This document shows, piece by piece, positions 21,775 through 32,769 of a DNA stretch of 64,000 bases (the first letter of the stretch is position 1; each line of letters opens with the position of its first letter). The notes beneath the pieces were generated by a model that made no database searches, was not told the DNA's origin, and saw nothing but the letters and a program-made list of their open reading frames with translations. Origin of the DNA: Actinostola sp. cb2023 (taxonomy: Eukaryota > Cnidaria > Anthozoa > Actiniaria > Actinostolidae); the NCBI GenBank assembly GCA_033675265.1, contig JAUJYZ010000293.1, forward strand, positions 124,001 through 188,000. The letters run 5' to 3'. The translations under genes were made by a program, and so were the position numbers.

Positions 21775-22399
21775 TTAAGCGGGGCAATTCGAATATGTCG
21801 ATCCCTTTATTATTGGTAGTGGGGGAAGAAACACCAGCACACTTGGGACTTATTTGTAAGGATGGCTACATGAATGGTATTTCATTACCGTTATGGGCTT
21901 TTGTATCTGGCATGTACGTATCATCTCGTCCATCGACATCAGGAAGGAGTATTAAAGTTTACAACTTGGAAAATTTCAGCTTGTCATCAGTCTGCTTTAT
22001 CATCAGTTCTAATACACTTTCCTGGGTTCATTGTACGATTTGTCTGCTCGTTTTCCAACTGTTGTGCAGGCTGGTTAGCTTTGAGACCTCTGCTGTAGTT
22101 CGTTGTATTCTTATCGCCAGTAAATACGACGAATTACCCAAAAGGAAAAAGCACAGAACAAACCGTCAACAACATGGCGGACACGAGAATAACTAAAAAC
22201 AGTCAGGCGTTGCACGACTAGCTCCATATTTGGAATATATCCCCTGCAGCGCTGCACTCTGATTGGCTTAGAACACGGTTTTGAATTCTTGTGAGCGCCA
22301 TTTTGTCATTCTTCGGTTGAGCAACGAACATAAAACGTGCAGTGGAAACTGTCAGCCGAATAACCACTCTTTTCTTCTACTAAATCCCTGGAGAACGAC

Positions 22400-22479
22400 A
22401 TGGACCAATTGACATGTGTGGCAGAGTGTTGTTTCTTGACAAACATGCGGGATTCAAGAAAGTGTGCTGCTTTCACAAG
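22400..22479 (+). CDS. Possible first coding exon of an unknown gene
   Basis: An ATG at 22400 starts 26 codons (MDQLTCVAECCFLTNMRDSR, then KCAAFT) ending at a consensus donor (CACAAG|GTAAGATTC). Upstream are an inverted CCAAT box (GATTGGC near 22261) and a GC-richer leader. It has a Cys-X-Cys-rich start, but I recognise no family and found no following exon within the repeats downstream. It may be the first exon of a transposon gene. Confidence 0.3.
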
Positions 22480-23134
22480 GTAAGATTCGATCGATCCTTA
22501 TAATACATTAAGCCTTTAATATTAAATATAGGAATGAATGAAGCCATTCATTGATTCAAAAAGCATTCTTCAAACACATGCCAAAAGGCCTGATGTACAG
22601 TAATCCAGATCAAAGAATGCTTAGATTATAAACAAACCAATGCTTTGTTTAATACTTTGCTAAAAACAGTAAATAAGCCTCAGGTTTATTAATTGCAACA
22701 GAACAAAATTACCCTGCTAGATGAGTAGATCAGACAGAGGCTCCTTTTTATCCCATCCCTTTCTTACATGTATATATATTTATGTTACATGTGTGATCTC
22801 TTCTTGATACATAATTGTTGAAGAGTAATAAAGTAGATGTACACATGTAGATGTTCTTCAGAGATTTGAACTGATTTATTACCTGCATGTAGGGTTAAAA
22901 AAGGAAAGAAACCATACATGTATCTACTGATTATTTCAGTTGTTATGTATGATGTTTTAAAACAACTTATACAAATAATTATTATTATACTTATATAATA
23001 ATAATTATTATTATGAGTGTATTTCATCTAGAGGTTATTCAGTATATTGTGTATACAGTGTGTACATGTACATGTATATCGTAGAATCCCGGTTATAAGC
23101 CCTGGGCTTAAATAAGGGTTTTGTGGTGGGCTTA

Positions 23135-23488
23135 TGCATCTATCAGCGGTTTCCCTGTGGGGTCGACCCCCGGGGCACCCACGGGAACCCAGGGGGATTT
23201 GTCGAGATTTTCAGAAAAAAGCTGTTATTGCTAATTCATTGTAAGAATTTATCAACAAAGGTACCATGGTACATGTGTGGAGATCAGTAAAAATAACTCA
23301 GCAAAATTGTTCCCTTTGTTGTCAGTTATATCAATGGTCTGGAGTCCTTATGTTTAGCCCCTGGGGTGGGGATATGTCAAAAATTTATGTCCCACACCCA
23401 GAGGTATTTGATGAAGTTTGATAGGGCATTTGGACAAATCCCCCAGTCCCCGGGGGTCGACCCCTGGGGGAAGCCGCTGATAGATGCA
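23135..23488. mobile_element. TTA-flanked palindromic MITE, TGCATCTATCAGCGG termini
   Basis: Inverted ends continue into CCCCCGGGG/GTCGACCCC blocks; TTA lies at 23132-23134 and 23489-23491. It belongs with the 21455-21774 element and is nested in the GGTTATAAGCC element. Confidence 0.75.
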
Positions 23489-23884
23489 TTATAATCGGGG
23501 CTTACAACCGGGGGGGGGGGGGGGGGGGGCTTATAAAAGCGGAGGAAAATAACCTCTGAAATCCATTCTATTTAAAGAAACAATGTTTATAATCGTGACC
23601 ATTTTAGTTAAACAGTGTTCATACAACAATAACAGCTCAGGAAAAACTATAATCTGAGTGGATTTTCAAGCAATGAGCTACCGTATATACTACTGTCTCA
23701 TTTGCTACAATGTACATACACCTATAATTGCTTGATTATTGTTTCCTGTATATGGTACCCTGTATGGGGAGGAGTAAATGAAGGGGGCCTATAACCGGGG
23801 GGGCTTATAACCGGGAGGGCTTATATTAACCGTGAAGGCTTATAACCGGGAGGAAATTTCTGTTAGCAGACAGGTGGGCTTATA

Positions 23885-23887
<3 letters not shown>

Positions 23888-23920
<33 letters not shown>
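23888..23920 (+). repeat. Uninterrupted run of 33 G
   Basis: Thirty-three consecutive G follow GGGCTTATAACC. A second run of 20 G is at 23510-23529. Such runs can form G-quadruplexes and are also prone to assembly length error. Confidence 0.9.
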
Positions 23921-23921
<1 letters not shown>

Positions 23922-24366
23922 GGGGCTTATAACCAGGATTCTATGGTATAAGTATACCATGTATTTCACATATCACGGTTAACTTTGCCTAAGTTTTTAC
24001 AATTTTGATTTCATATTTAAACACTTTTGTATGTTTTTCTTCAATAGAGTAAAGCATGAACAAATCTAACAAATCATGGTGCTGGACAAATGGATGAAGC
24101 TATAGCTAGCTACAATGTACATGTAGCTAAGAGAACAGTCTGTACAAAATATATGTGCAGTATATGGATACATTTTTATTTATACCTTATTAGTATTTTT
24201 ATGTATCTAGTCTTGCTTCGGCCATTGAGTTTTAGAATTTTACCATATACATGGTGATTTAGAAAATGTGTTCGGCTTCGGCCACTCTGTGTTACTATTT
24301 TACCATGTATTTTTGAAAATGTGTTCGGAAATTTCCGAACACATTTCGGGCTTCGTCCACTCAGTG

Positions 24367-25742
24367 CAAGGGCGCTAGGACAAAGACGTTGTGTTTATTT
24401 GAATAGTAATAAATATGCTACGAGTTGTACTTATCTGTTAGTTGCCTGGCCAAACGAACGTTTCAATTTGAATATATATGTCAGTTCCAGTCCGATATAT
24501 TGTCGTTTCTTATTCGGACGTATCATTGACCTTTCTGGCCTCTGTTGTCCCCTACTAGTTGCCAGTAAGTTGATTCCTGGCCAAACGAACGTTTCGATTT
24601 GAATTTATGTTCCAGTCCGCTCTCTGCCAAACGTATAGTTAGTTATCAGTGTTAGCTAATAAGTTAATCAAATTCGCCCTAGCATCACTAGAAGAGGAGG
24701 GGGTAGGCAAACAGAGGCTTATCTATTGTCCTCTCGTCTGCTGCTATAATTGAATTATTTTGACAGGTACGGGGGCAGGCGACGACAGACTTGACTTAAC
24801 TTACCCGACTAACGCTCTTACCGAGGGCACCCATGAGCGGGTCAAAGTTCGACGCTAAACTGATAAACAAAGCGTGACTGCCCGGCAGGATATCAGTTCA
24901 GTTCAAGTAGCAACGGATTATCTTCACTATAAATCATATAAGACATATATATATGTTAGCTCATTTCCACTGGACAGCATTTAGGGTTAATATAGCATTG
25001 CGAAATTTGTCATGGTTTTGACTGACCGGAACTGTGAAAAGCTTTCGCAACAACCGTACGTACGTACTTACATCCTCGGGGATTTCCTCACTTCTCGTGC
25101 AGCTATGGCTCTTGATCGTGACCAAAATTATGTCTTAGAAATTATACGAAAAGGTTTTAATATTTTTTTAACTGGTGAAGCTGGAATCGGTAAGAGCGTT
25201 AGTCGGGTAAGTTTAGTCAAATCTATCGTCACCTGCACCCGTTTATCAGTTTAGCGTCGAACTTTGACCCGCTCATGGGTGCCCTCGGTAAGAGCGTTAG
25301 TCGGGTAAGTTAAGTCAAGTCTGTCGTCGCCTGCCCCCGTACCTGTCAAAATAATTCAATTATAGCAGCAGACGAGAGGACAATAGATAAGCCTCTGTTT
25401 GCCTACCCCCTCCTCTTCTAGTGATGCTAGGGCGAATTTGATTAACTTATTAGCTAACACTGATAACTAACTATACGTTTGGCAGAGAGTGGACTGGAAC
25501 ATAAATTCAAATCGAAACGTTCGTTTGGCCAGGAATCAACTTACTGGCAACTAGTAGGGGACAACAGAGGCCAGAAAGGTCAATGATACGTCCGAATAAG
25601 AAACGACAATATATCGGACTGGAACTGACATATATATTCAAATTGAAACGTTCGTTTGGCCAGGCAACTAACAGATAAGTACAACTCGTAGCATATTTAT
25701 TACTATTCAAATAAACACAACGTCTTTGTCCTAGCGCCCTTG
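24367..25742. mobile_element. Foldback transposon with 502-bp inverted arms, 7-bp TSD, PIF1-like exon
   Basis: Arms 24367-24868 and 25241-25742 are equal in length and matched wherever I compared them. They begin CAAGGGCGCTAGGACAAAG. The 7-bp direct repeat CTCAGTG lies at 24360-24366 and 25743-25749. It sits in the palindromic satellite, joining two satellite pieces that fit together when it is removed. The 372-bp centre holds the PIF1-like exon, and the inner end of each arm is a diverged duplicate of that exon's end and intron start. Confidence 0.88.
25012..25206 (+). CDS. First exon of a PIF1-like helicase/ATPase in the foldback element
   Basis: From ATG 25012, 65 codons end at a consensus donor (AGTCGG|GTAAGT). 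Residues 35-62 match the start of PIF1-type helicases: DRDQNYVLEIIRKGFNIFL leading into the Walker A loop GEAGIGKS (residues 55-62, NTP binding). The rest of the helicase is absent: the sequence after the donor runs into the right arm. The exon would be the 5' end of a transposon-borne helicase gene. PIF1 helicases unwind DNA at nicks and G-quadruplexes and are known in Helitrons, so finding one here in a TIR element is unusual. Truncation is certain; the helicase call rests on Walker A and the preceding residues. Confidence 0.6.
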
Positions 25743-26849
25743 CTCAGTGTTACTATTTTACCATGTATTTTTGAAAATGTGTTCGGAAATTTCCGAACAC
25801 ATTTCGGGCTTCGTCCACTCAGTGTTACTATTTTACCATATATTTTTGAAAATGTGTTCGGAAATTTCCGAACACATTTTGGGCTTTGTATGGTGTATAA
25901 AGTATTCTTTACATCAACTATGTACCACAGGGTTTAAAACAACATATTTAAAATCAATTTAACCAGTTTTTATATTGTAGTAAAAGTTATAGAAAATCAA
26001 TGAGAAATTTGCCATTGACCATTGGTACATTTATATCATAAACTCTCTGATTGTTGACATTCTTTGTAATTTGGTAAGAAAAGAACCCAATAGTATTGAA
26101 ATAAAACATTGACCTATTTGTATGTGTTTGGTGAGATTTATTCTAATCACTTGCTGTTCTTGCTGACTTTGGAAACTTTGGTTGAAATATGAAGGAATTT
26201 GAGAAATTCCTGCCATCACATCGGTAAAAAATAGTGTATTTATGACAAATTTTGCCAAAATGTCTACTTCAGAATATCGGAACTTTAAAAATTACGTGTT
26301 AACAGTGCCGCCGAACGCGTCACAACGTACAGTTTATAGTTTATAATTGAGAAAAAAAGATCATATTCGATCTATTTATACCTGAAAATAACGTTTAGTC
26401 ACAGTTTATTTCAATGCTAATTTGCATATGTAATGCAACATTTTAGCCGAAAACACGAAAAGTTCGAGGTTGCTGTAGAGAAGATAGATAAAAAGCGCAA
26501 AATGTTTTTATGATTTCAACTTTCCCAACCTTCAATTATTAGAATGCAATAGAAACTTTAAGAAATCCATTATGGCCTTGGGAGATAAAAGCTATTTAGT
26601 AAGGGATGGATTGTCATGATTTAGAAAAGCCGTAAAACGGGTATCAACTACCTATTATCCTCCTTTTTCCCTTTTTCGTTAACATTCAAAATTTTGTGTA
26701 ATTGATACACTTGAATGGATGTATAAGTCAGGAAAAATAATAGTTTATTCCAGGGTTTTATATTTTGCGAGCTGTGACGTCTTAAATATGTGCAATTTTC
26801 AATTGAAAATAAATACAAATTAAGCGACGACGGTGGTATAGTTAACAAA

Positions 26850-27027
26850 TAGATGCCATTTTCCCGTGCGTCTGTACTCTTATAGATGCACAGATGACGT
26901 CAAAATGTGGTGAGAACAAAAAAGTACGCCACGAGACGAAGTCGAGTGGCGTGACTGTTGTTCTCACCACATTTTGACGTCTTCTGTGCATCTATAAGAG
27001 TACAGACGCACGGGAAAATGGAATCTA
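26850..27027. mobile_element. Palindromic MITE (TA-GATTCC family), copy B
   Basis: Same family and same place as 8009-8169. The apex has the extra self-complementary stretch GCCACGAGACGAAGTCGAGT, lost or not yet gained in the other copy. Confidence 0.7.
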
Positions 27028-27595
27028 TATGTTTTATATAATATCTAGATGGCTTAGTATTATTCATTTGCTTTATGATAAATTCTTCACTCGTAAAAAC
27101 GGATAGAAAAGAGCATACTACCTTGTCGTTGAAAAGTACAAAAATAACGAAAACAAATGAAATATTTCATAAAACTTAACTTTATTATTTATCTCTTTAC
27201 CTTGTAAATCTTTCTTATACTTCAGAAAGCCATTTTCCAGATTTGCAGCAATATTTTCTTCTTTTGACAGTCATATTGTAAAAAACTGCCGATCGAGTGA
27301 CAAAGTCAACAACAAAAAGCTCAAAATCATCACCTAAACATAGCTCAATCATCTTGAAAACCCACACAATTTAAAGGATAATTCTTGTGAACAGTTTCAT
27401 GAACATTATATGTTACGGGTGTTAGCAACTCGGGTTTCAGCAAATTTCCAAGATGGCGATTTGTGATGACGACATTCAAAGTTTCAGCCAATGAGCGCGC
27501 GCGTTATATTGTAGTGACGTCATATGTGTGTCTGTCCTCTAATAACACATGGCTCTCGACCAATCAAATCGCGCGTGATATACCAATTATTATTT

Positions 27596-27791
27596 AACAA
27601 ATACAACAGCTTCATCTGTGCTCCGTTCAGTTATAAAGCACGCAGGAAGTGACGACGATAGCACGAGAGAAGTGTAGGGAGAAACACAAGCCGCCGTAGG
27701 CGAGTGTTTCTCCTCACTTCTCGAGTGCTATCGTTACATCCTAAGTGCTTTATAACTGAACGGAGCACAGATGAAGCTGTTCTATTTGCTT
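27596..27791. mobile_element. Palindromic MITE (GTGCTCCGTTCAGTTATAAAGC family), copy B
   Basis: Same as 12438-12623 but with the central part inverted relative to it: the apex reads GCCGCCGTAGGCGAG here and CTCGCCTACGGC there. The flanking DNA keeps the same orientation. Confidence 0.7.
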
Positions 27792-28685
27792 TATTATATA
27801 GAAACTATGAATTTATGGCAAGACATTTGAGGATTATGTTGTGTTTTTGAATACAATTTTAGCGAGTGAAGTGCGCGCGCTACTGACGCCAGTTACGCCA
27901 TCGAGCGCGCGCTGGGTTTGTTTTCTTCAGTATTTTGGTCTTTTTGAAAAATAGTGTCATCAAACCGTGCTCCGTTCTCTGATAAAGCACAGTTTTCAGC
28001 CAATCAGAGCGCGCGGATTGACTTGACTATATAAATAAATAAAAATAGATAGAAATAGAATAGAAATAGAAATAGATCTTTATTAAAAATAATAATGGTA
28101 TAGGAATTATGCGCTGTAAAAACATTAGTTGATGAATTTCGAGAAATAAAAGTCATAGTGATTACCTACTAATAATGCCTTTTCATGATGAAAGTTTGAC
28201 GGGCCGGGAAAATATTTCTGACCCGACTGAAGGCAGTGGGCCGCTTTAACAGAGACTAGCCCCTTTCTCTTAAGTTGGAACCGTTTGAAAATGTTACTCA
28301 TTTTTTGATCATCCATCTAACCCACAATCAACCATTGGTGTATTGATTAATATGTATTAGACTAATGTCTATTTCACATGTTTATGAAAACCACCATTTT
28401 AGAACTATATAGCACTAGCTGGCTTAAAAAGACTTCAACACTCGGCTATATGTACCGATACTGAGTACTACTCCCCCCGTGCTTACTAGTCTTCAACCCA
28501 AACCACCGTGTATTCGCCTCACCATGGAAGCCGCTGGCTGCGTATGGAAGCCGCTGGCTGCGTACCAGCATTTCAGCCTCCTCGTATCAACTTCGAAATT
28601 GCATTTTTGGAAAATTGATTGCTTTGCTGACCGCGAAAACAGCAGGATATAATGTCTTAATACCAGGGGATATTCGCGGAATTAA

Positions 28686-29245
28686 AGTGCTACTTAGACG
28701 AAAATCGATCGAAATTTAATTTAGCTGAAACTTCATTGAATAATTCTTCAAGGGTCTAATGATAACTAGTTAAAATCTTTTTTCGATATTCCAGAGGGAA
28801 GTACTATATTTTCATGAATCTTTAGAGGTGTCAGTGACGTCATCTACTCAACCCAACATTCAGCTCCATGCATTTCTTTGTATTTTCCAAGTCAAAATAT
28901 CTCAATGTTTTGTTCAGATAACAGCTCTACATTGGAGAAAACTGGTCAGACAATCAATCCTAAGCACAAATAATGTAAGAAAACTCCTTCACCCAAACTT
29001 TTAGCTTCATAGAAATAAAATATTTCAAGAAACTAAACACAAAGAAATGTATGGAGCGAAGCTGTGTTGATTGTTAGGGTTGAGTAGATGACTTCACTGA
29101 CACTTCTAAAGATTCATAAAAATGTAATACTTCCCATAGGAATTTTGAGAAAACACATTAACCAGTAATTGGATGGCTCTTTGAGATTATTTTAGTGAAG
29201 TTTCAGCTAAATTAAATTTCGATCGATTTTCGTCTAAGTAGCACT
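28686..29245. mobile_element. TTAA-flanked palindromic MITE, AGTGCTACTTAGACG termini, copy B
   Basis: TTAA at 28682-28685 and 29246-29249. Here the right TTAA is followed directly by GGGTTTTTC, showing the state before the second MITE entered copy A. Confidence 0.8.
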
Positions 29246-29335
29246 TTAAGGGTTTTTCAAAATTGATTCTCAAATATGGTATCGTTGTATCGGCGTAACA
29301 ACATCTAGAGGAGTTAATTACAGGTGCTATCTTAC

Positions 29336-29402
29336 CGTTAACTCCAAGCCCAAGAGCAGCAATCACACAAGTCATCTTGACTAACACATTAAAAAATAAC
29401 AT
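29336..29402 (-). CDS. Signal-peptide-like first exon, copy B
   Basis: Same 22-codon exon as 16988-17054 with Phe instead of Ile at residue 3 (MLFFNVLVKMTCVIAALGLG). It keeps the ATG, reading frame and GTAAGA donor. Conservation of all these parts between diverged copies is compatible with either recent duplication or function. Confidence 0.35.
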
Positions 29403-29819
29403 TCTTGTCGAAGGGTAAACAGCGACAGTGAACTGTGTGAGTCAAATGTGAAGTTGTTTTCGCCGCACAACACTAGTGAAAAACATTGACTTCTAATGAG
29501 AAAAACAAAGAAACTTGATATTAATTAAACTATGTGGAAATGTGCAGAATCCAAGGAGACATGCGATTGGTCAATTTAAACATCCTCGGGCCATGATTGG
29601 TTGAAATGGAGTCTGTCTATATTTCATTAATTAATTATTAATATTGAGATGAAATTAATACACATTATAACACGAGCCAAATGGGCTTTACCCTCGGGCC
29701 AATGTGTGCTTATGGAAGTGTTAAAAGTAAAATGTTTCAAATTGCATCAGTAGTATTGATCGAAGTGTCTTCTTTATTGCCACCGTGAATCCCGTGACTA
29801 CATGTGACTGCGGTCCGAA

Positions 29820-30025
29820 ATATCTCGAAGCATACGAACATATCCCGATAAGTAATCGTATAAGGAGCTCGGCATACGAAGATATTCCGATAAGTAACTG
29901 GAAGGAGTTCGGCATACGAATATATTCCGATGAGTAACTGGAAGGAGTTCGGCATACGAAGATATTCCGATAAGTAACCGGAAGGAGTTCGGCATACGAA
30001 CATATCCCGATAAGTAACCGTAAGC
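29820..30025. repeat. About 40-bp tandem repeat, copy B
   Basis: Four to five units of the GGCATACGAAGATATTCC type, as in copy A (17450-17770) but shorter. Confidence 0.8.
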
Positions 30026-30058
30026 CGAGTTCGATTGTGCTCGCGTGAGCCAGAAACT

Positions 30059-31063
30059 TAGCCTGCGTAGCGGCGCTCTGGGGGGAGGAGGAAAGGGGAA
30101 AATGGAAAAAAAGGAGGGGGACTGGGGAGGAAGGGAAGAGGGAGCGCCTGCCATGACGCTATTGTTTTAGCGTTTACCGCCCTCTCGCTTCCAACCAATC
30201 ACAGCTCAGTTAAAGTTTTACATATTTACTTCCGTTTCTCCCGGGTAAAGGTCAAGAATCTGTCGAAACTGTGATGTTGACAAAGCTTTATTGACGATCT
30301 CGACACGACAAGCGGCTCTCAAATCAAAGTCGTTATTGCTTATCCTTCAGTGTGAGATTCATCTATTACTAAAGCTATAAGTACTATTAAAATTATCACG
30401 GAATAGTGACGATTTCTTCAGGGCTTGTACTGAAAACCTTCGATCCGTTGCACACTCAACGGATACAAACACAATGGAGTGTTTGCCAGATTTTATTTCA
30501 TCGAGGCTTTCTAAACTTCTCAGCCAGAGAACATGCAGACTGAGCCCAAGGGATTGAGCTTCGGCGATCTGATCGTTGATTATGCTATTGAGTGTCGTTA
30601 CAACCACTAGTGAATTCAAAGCCTCGACATTAGTTGTGCGACAAGAGCAAGCGTTTGAAAATTCAAACTCTTCCCGTAGCCAGTAGGTAGAATAGCCACC
30701 AAGTGCCAATGCCGAATAATTGACGTATGGACTGATGCTGCTCTTCCTTTAGATCGAAACTTTCACCTCTTTTTAAACTAGATATAATACAATTCTTTTA
30801 AAAACTCTCTTCAAAATCTTCGTCCGCCATTCTGTACTCCAACGTATATTTCATCCAGAGATTGAAATGCGATGATTGACATCATACACCTCTCGACCAA
30901 TAGGAATTTCCCGCACCCAGAATGAACGAGTATAAACGCTAAAACAATAGCGTCATGGCAGGCGCTCCCTAACCCTCTCCCTCCCCTTCCTCTCCCCAGT
31001 CCCCCTCCTTTTTTTTCTCCCTTTCCCCTTCCAATCCTCTCCAGATAGCCGCTACGCAGGCTA
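30059..31063. mobile_element. Mutator-like element, TAGCCTGCGTAGC termini, 9-bp TSD, carrying a RecQ-like fragment
   Basis: Ends TAGCCTGCGTAGCGGCGCTC and the mirror form G/A-rich arms of about 115 bp. CCAGAAACT lies at 30050-30058 and 31064-31072. The element at 51070-51881 shares the termini and the 9-bp duplication. The interior holds the broken helicase gene on the minus strand. Confidence 0.85.
30345..30840 (-). pseudogene. RecQ-like DNA helicase fragment, frameshifted
   Basis: Minus strand: a start MADEDFEESF near 30830; a block with DLKEEQHQSIRQLF; in another frame a Walker A (AILPTGYGKSLNFQ, about 30663-30700); then a block with NSIINDQIAEAQSLGLSLH and IKSGKHSIVFVSVECATDRR; and in a further frame a DESHT motif near 30352 in the place of the DExH box. 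Order and spacing match the first helicase domain of RecQ-type proteins. At least two frameshifts and a stop break it and the second helicase domain is missing. It lies inside the Mutator-like element, so it is either a captured host piece or a decayed gene of that family. Confidence 0.65.
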
Positions 31064-31072
31064 CCAGAAACT

Positions 31073-31612
31073 AAGAACTTCCGATCCCCAATGAATTAAA
31101 CCAATAATTATAAATTTTGAGAATTCTGTTTTTTCTAGAACGTCTGCTTTGTAAATCCGTCTGATCAGTTTCCATACAGCCCGTTTCCTTGACTTTTTGA
31201 TGATTTCACCCCTGGTTTTACAGAAAAGACAAAGTTTCAAATAGCAAGAAACTGTACGTAAATACTAATGGCAGTCTGTCAACAAAATGTTTACACAAGC
31301 TTAATGGAAAAGCTCGTGTATGCATTTATTTTGAGTTGATAGTTATCACTTACAAAATTAACAACAAATTATAGGTTCAAAAATCCGAGGTTCATCAACT
31401 TAAAAATTATCGAAGCGACTCTGATCTCTCCCCCTTTAAATATATTTGTTATTGGACGCCATGCAGTTTGCATGTGCAAGGTCTAAACGCACAGAATATC
31501 TGATAACACAGAAGGTTGTTTATGAGAATACAGCCACCCACCAACTGTGTCATTAGTGTATGACATTCAGGTGAAAGCATACTACGCAATTCAGCCTTCT
31601 GGCTGCAAAGTT
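31073..31612. other. No gene seen
   Basis: AT-rich sequence between the Mutator-like element and the next MITE; no motif, splice pattern or repeat recognised. Confidence 0.4.
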
Positions 31613-31616
31613 TTAA

Positions 31617-32060
31617 AGTGCCTATCACCCCTGTGAGATTGTTTAAAAAATATATTCAATATAAGCTGAATAGTTGGAGGGTTCAGTATTTTGTGACTTG
31701 AACCTTGCGTTTATGAGTTATAGAGGATTGAAATTTGATGACGTCAACCAAGGAATTTGCCATAATTTATTTAGACTTTTTCAAGAATAACTTATTTTTT
31801 TTAAATGGGCAAAAAAGTTATAAATTCATTTATAAAGACTGTGAAAATATTCTGTAAGTTTTCAAATGTCAATGATCAGCACAAAGGCATTTTTGTATAA
31901 TAAATGATTCCTTAGTAGACGTCATGCAATTTGCATATTGAGATTTCAAACCTCTATAACTCATAAACGCAAGGTTCAAATCACAAAATACTGAACCCAC
32001 CAACTATTCAGCTTATATTGAATATATTTTTAAAACAATCTCACAGGGGCGATAGGCACT
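31617..32060. mobile_element. TTAA-flanked palindromic MITE, AGTGCCTATC termini
   Basis: Ends AGTGCCTATCACCCCTGTGA and mirror extend about 90 bp inward; TTAA at 31613-31616 and 32061-32064. Inner sequence (GGTTCAGTATTTTGTGA) is shared with 8726-9161, so the two are one family with changed tips. Confidence 0.8.
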
Positions 32061-32244
32061 TTAAGCTTAATAAACTATATATCTAAAGCATAACCACGTG
32101 ATAATACCTACATCCTTGTAAATATAATAAAACCTTGAAAATAATGTCTTCAATGATTCAATTGGTGAACAAAATAACCTAGTGTACTGGCTAGTGTATC
32201 TTGTGAATGGATAGTCTATTTTTGTGGAAAGTACGTACTATGAT

Positions 32245-32461
32245 CACAGGCAGCCCAACCATTGCTTTTGAGGCTACTAAATAAATCAATAAAATGATAT
32301 TTGCGTCTTTGTTAATTGATGGATTTCCTGTGGTAGAGCGCGCGCGCAATATATATATAATACGTAGATATGCTGGGCTTCCTGTGTTGAGTACCGTATA
32401 ATATTGGGATCCCTGTGCACATCCCGCGCGTCCCGCAGTACATGTGTATATTGAAACAAGG
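32245..32461. mobile_element. Truncated copy of the CACAGGCAGCCC MITE
   Basis: Matches the left half of 14200-14597 from its first base to the AATATACACAT-type centre, then stops; the right arm is missing. The GCGCGCGC tract and GGGATCCCTGTG motif are kept. Confidence 0.7.
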
Positions 32462-32639
32462 TATGAAACTAGGTCACGTGACAAATACGTTTTTGCTCCT
32501 AATCTTTGTCAATATGACGTGAAAATTCAATTTTTCTTCGAATAACTAAACTTTACCGTATTCTCTAAATACTTCATAAGTTTCAGCCGTCTAACTTCAC
32601 CGTACGCGGATAAATTTTAATGTTGACATTTTGCGCCTC

Positions 32640-32768
32640 ATGGACCGATGTGCGGCGGCGCACTTTAGTGGTGCACTTTTCCGTGAGGCAGTCGGATTTT
32701 ACCTTCGAGAGAACATCGACAAGCGCTCGGCAAATCTAAACTATGATATTTTTGACAAGTTTTAACAT
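32640..32768 (+). CDS. Short open frame in a GC-richer patch
   Basis: Forty-two codons from ATG 32640 to TAA (MDRCAAAHFSGALFREAVGF at the start). The patch is clearly richer in GC than the surrounding 1 kb. No splice site, promoter or family was recognised, so it may be a chance frame. Confidence 0.15.
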
Positions 32769-32769
32769 T

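Larger units (their letters stand above)
23083..23942. mobile_element. GGTTATAAGCCC repeat element with poly-G tracts
   Basis: Ends TAGAATCCCGGTTATAAGCC and the mirror GGCTTATAACCAGGATTCTA are inverted. The interior carries several copies of GGGCTTATAACCGGG and two long G runs. It is interrupted by the TTA-flanked MITE at 23135-23488. A TA target is possible at both borders. Confidence 0.65.
18475..26295. mobile_element. Possible 7.8-kb composite element with palindromic satellite arms
   Basis: The sequence near 18475-18500 (CGATATTCTGAAGTAGA) is the complement of that near 26268-26290. The same palindromic satellite occurs at both ends in opposite orientation (18771-19095, and 24300-24365 with 25750-25885), and 19182-19440 pairs with 23960-24240. 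This suggests one large inverted-repeat element filled with later insertions, but the outer sequences pair poorly and no target duplication is clear. Confidence 0.4.
26537..30110. repeat. Duplicated segment, copy B (compact)
   Basis: Collinear with 7690-17730 without that copy's later insertions. About 220 bp at 28384-28610, including a 20-bp tandem (GGAAGCCGCTGGCTGCGTA), is present only here, probably deleted from the other copy between short T runs. Identity by eye is above 90% over most blocks. Confidence 0.85.

Noticed and set aside
21609..22196. 195-codon frame on the plus strand
   Set aside because: It starts inside a palindromic MITE and continues through non-repetitive DNA without any motif; the opposite strand is equally open in the MITE part.
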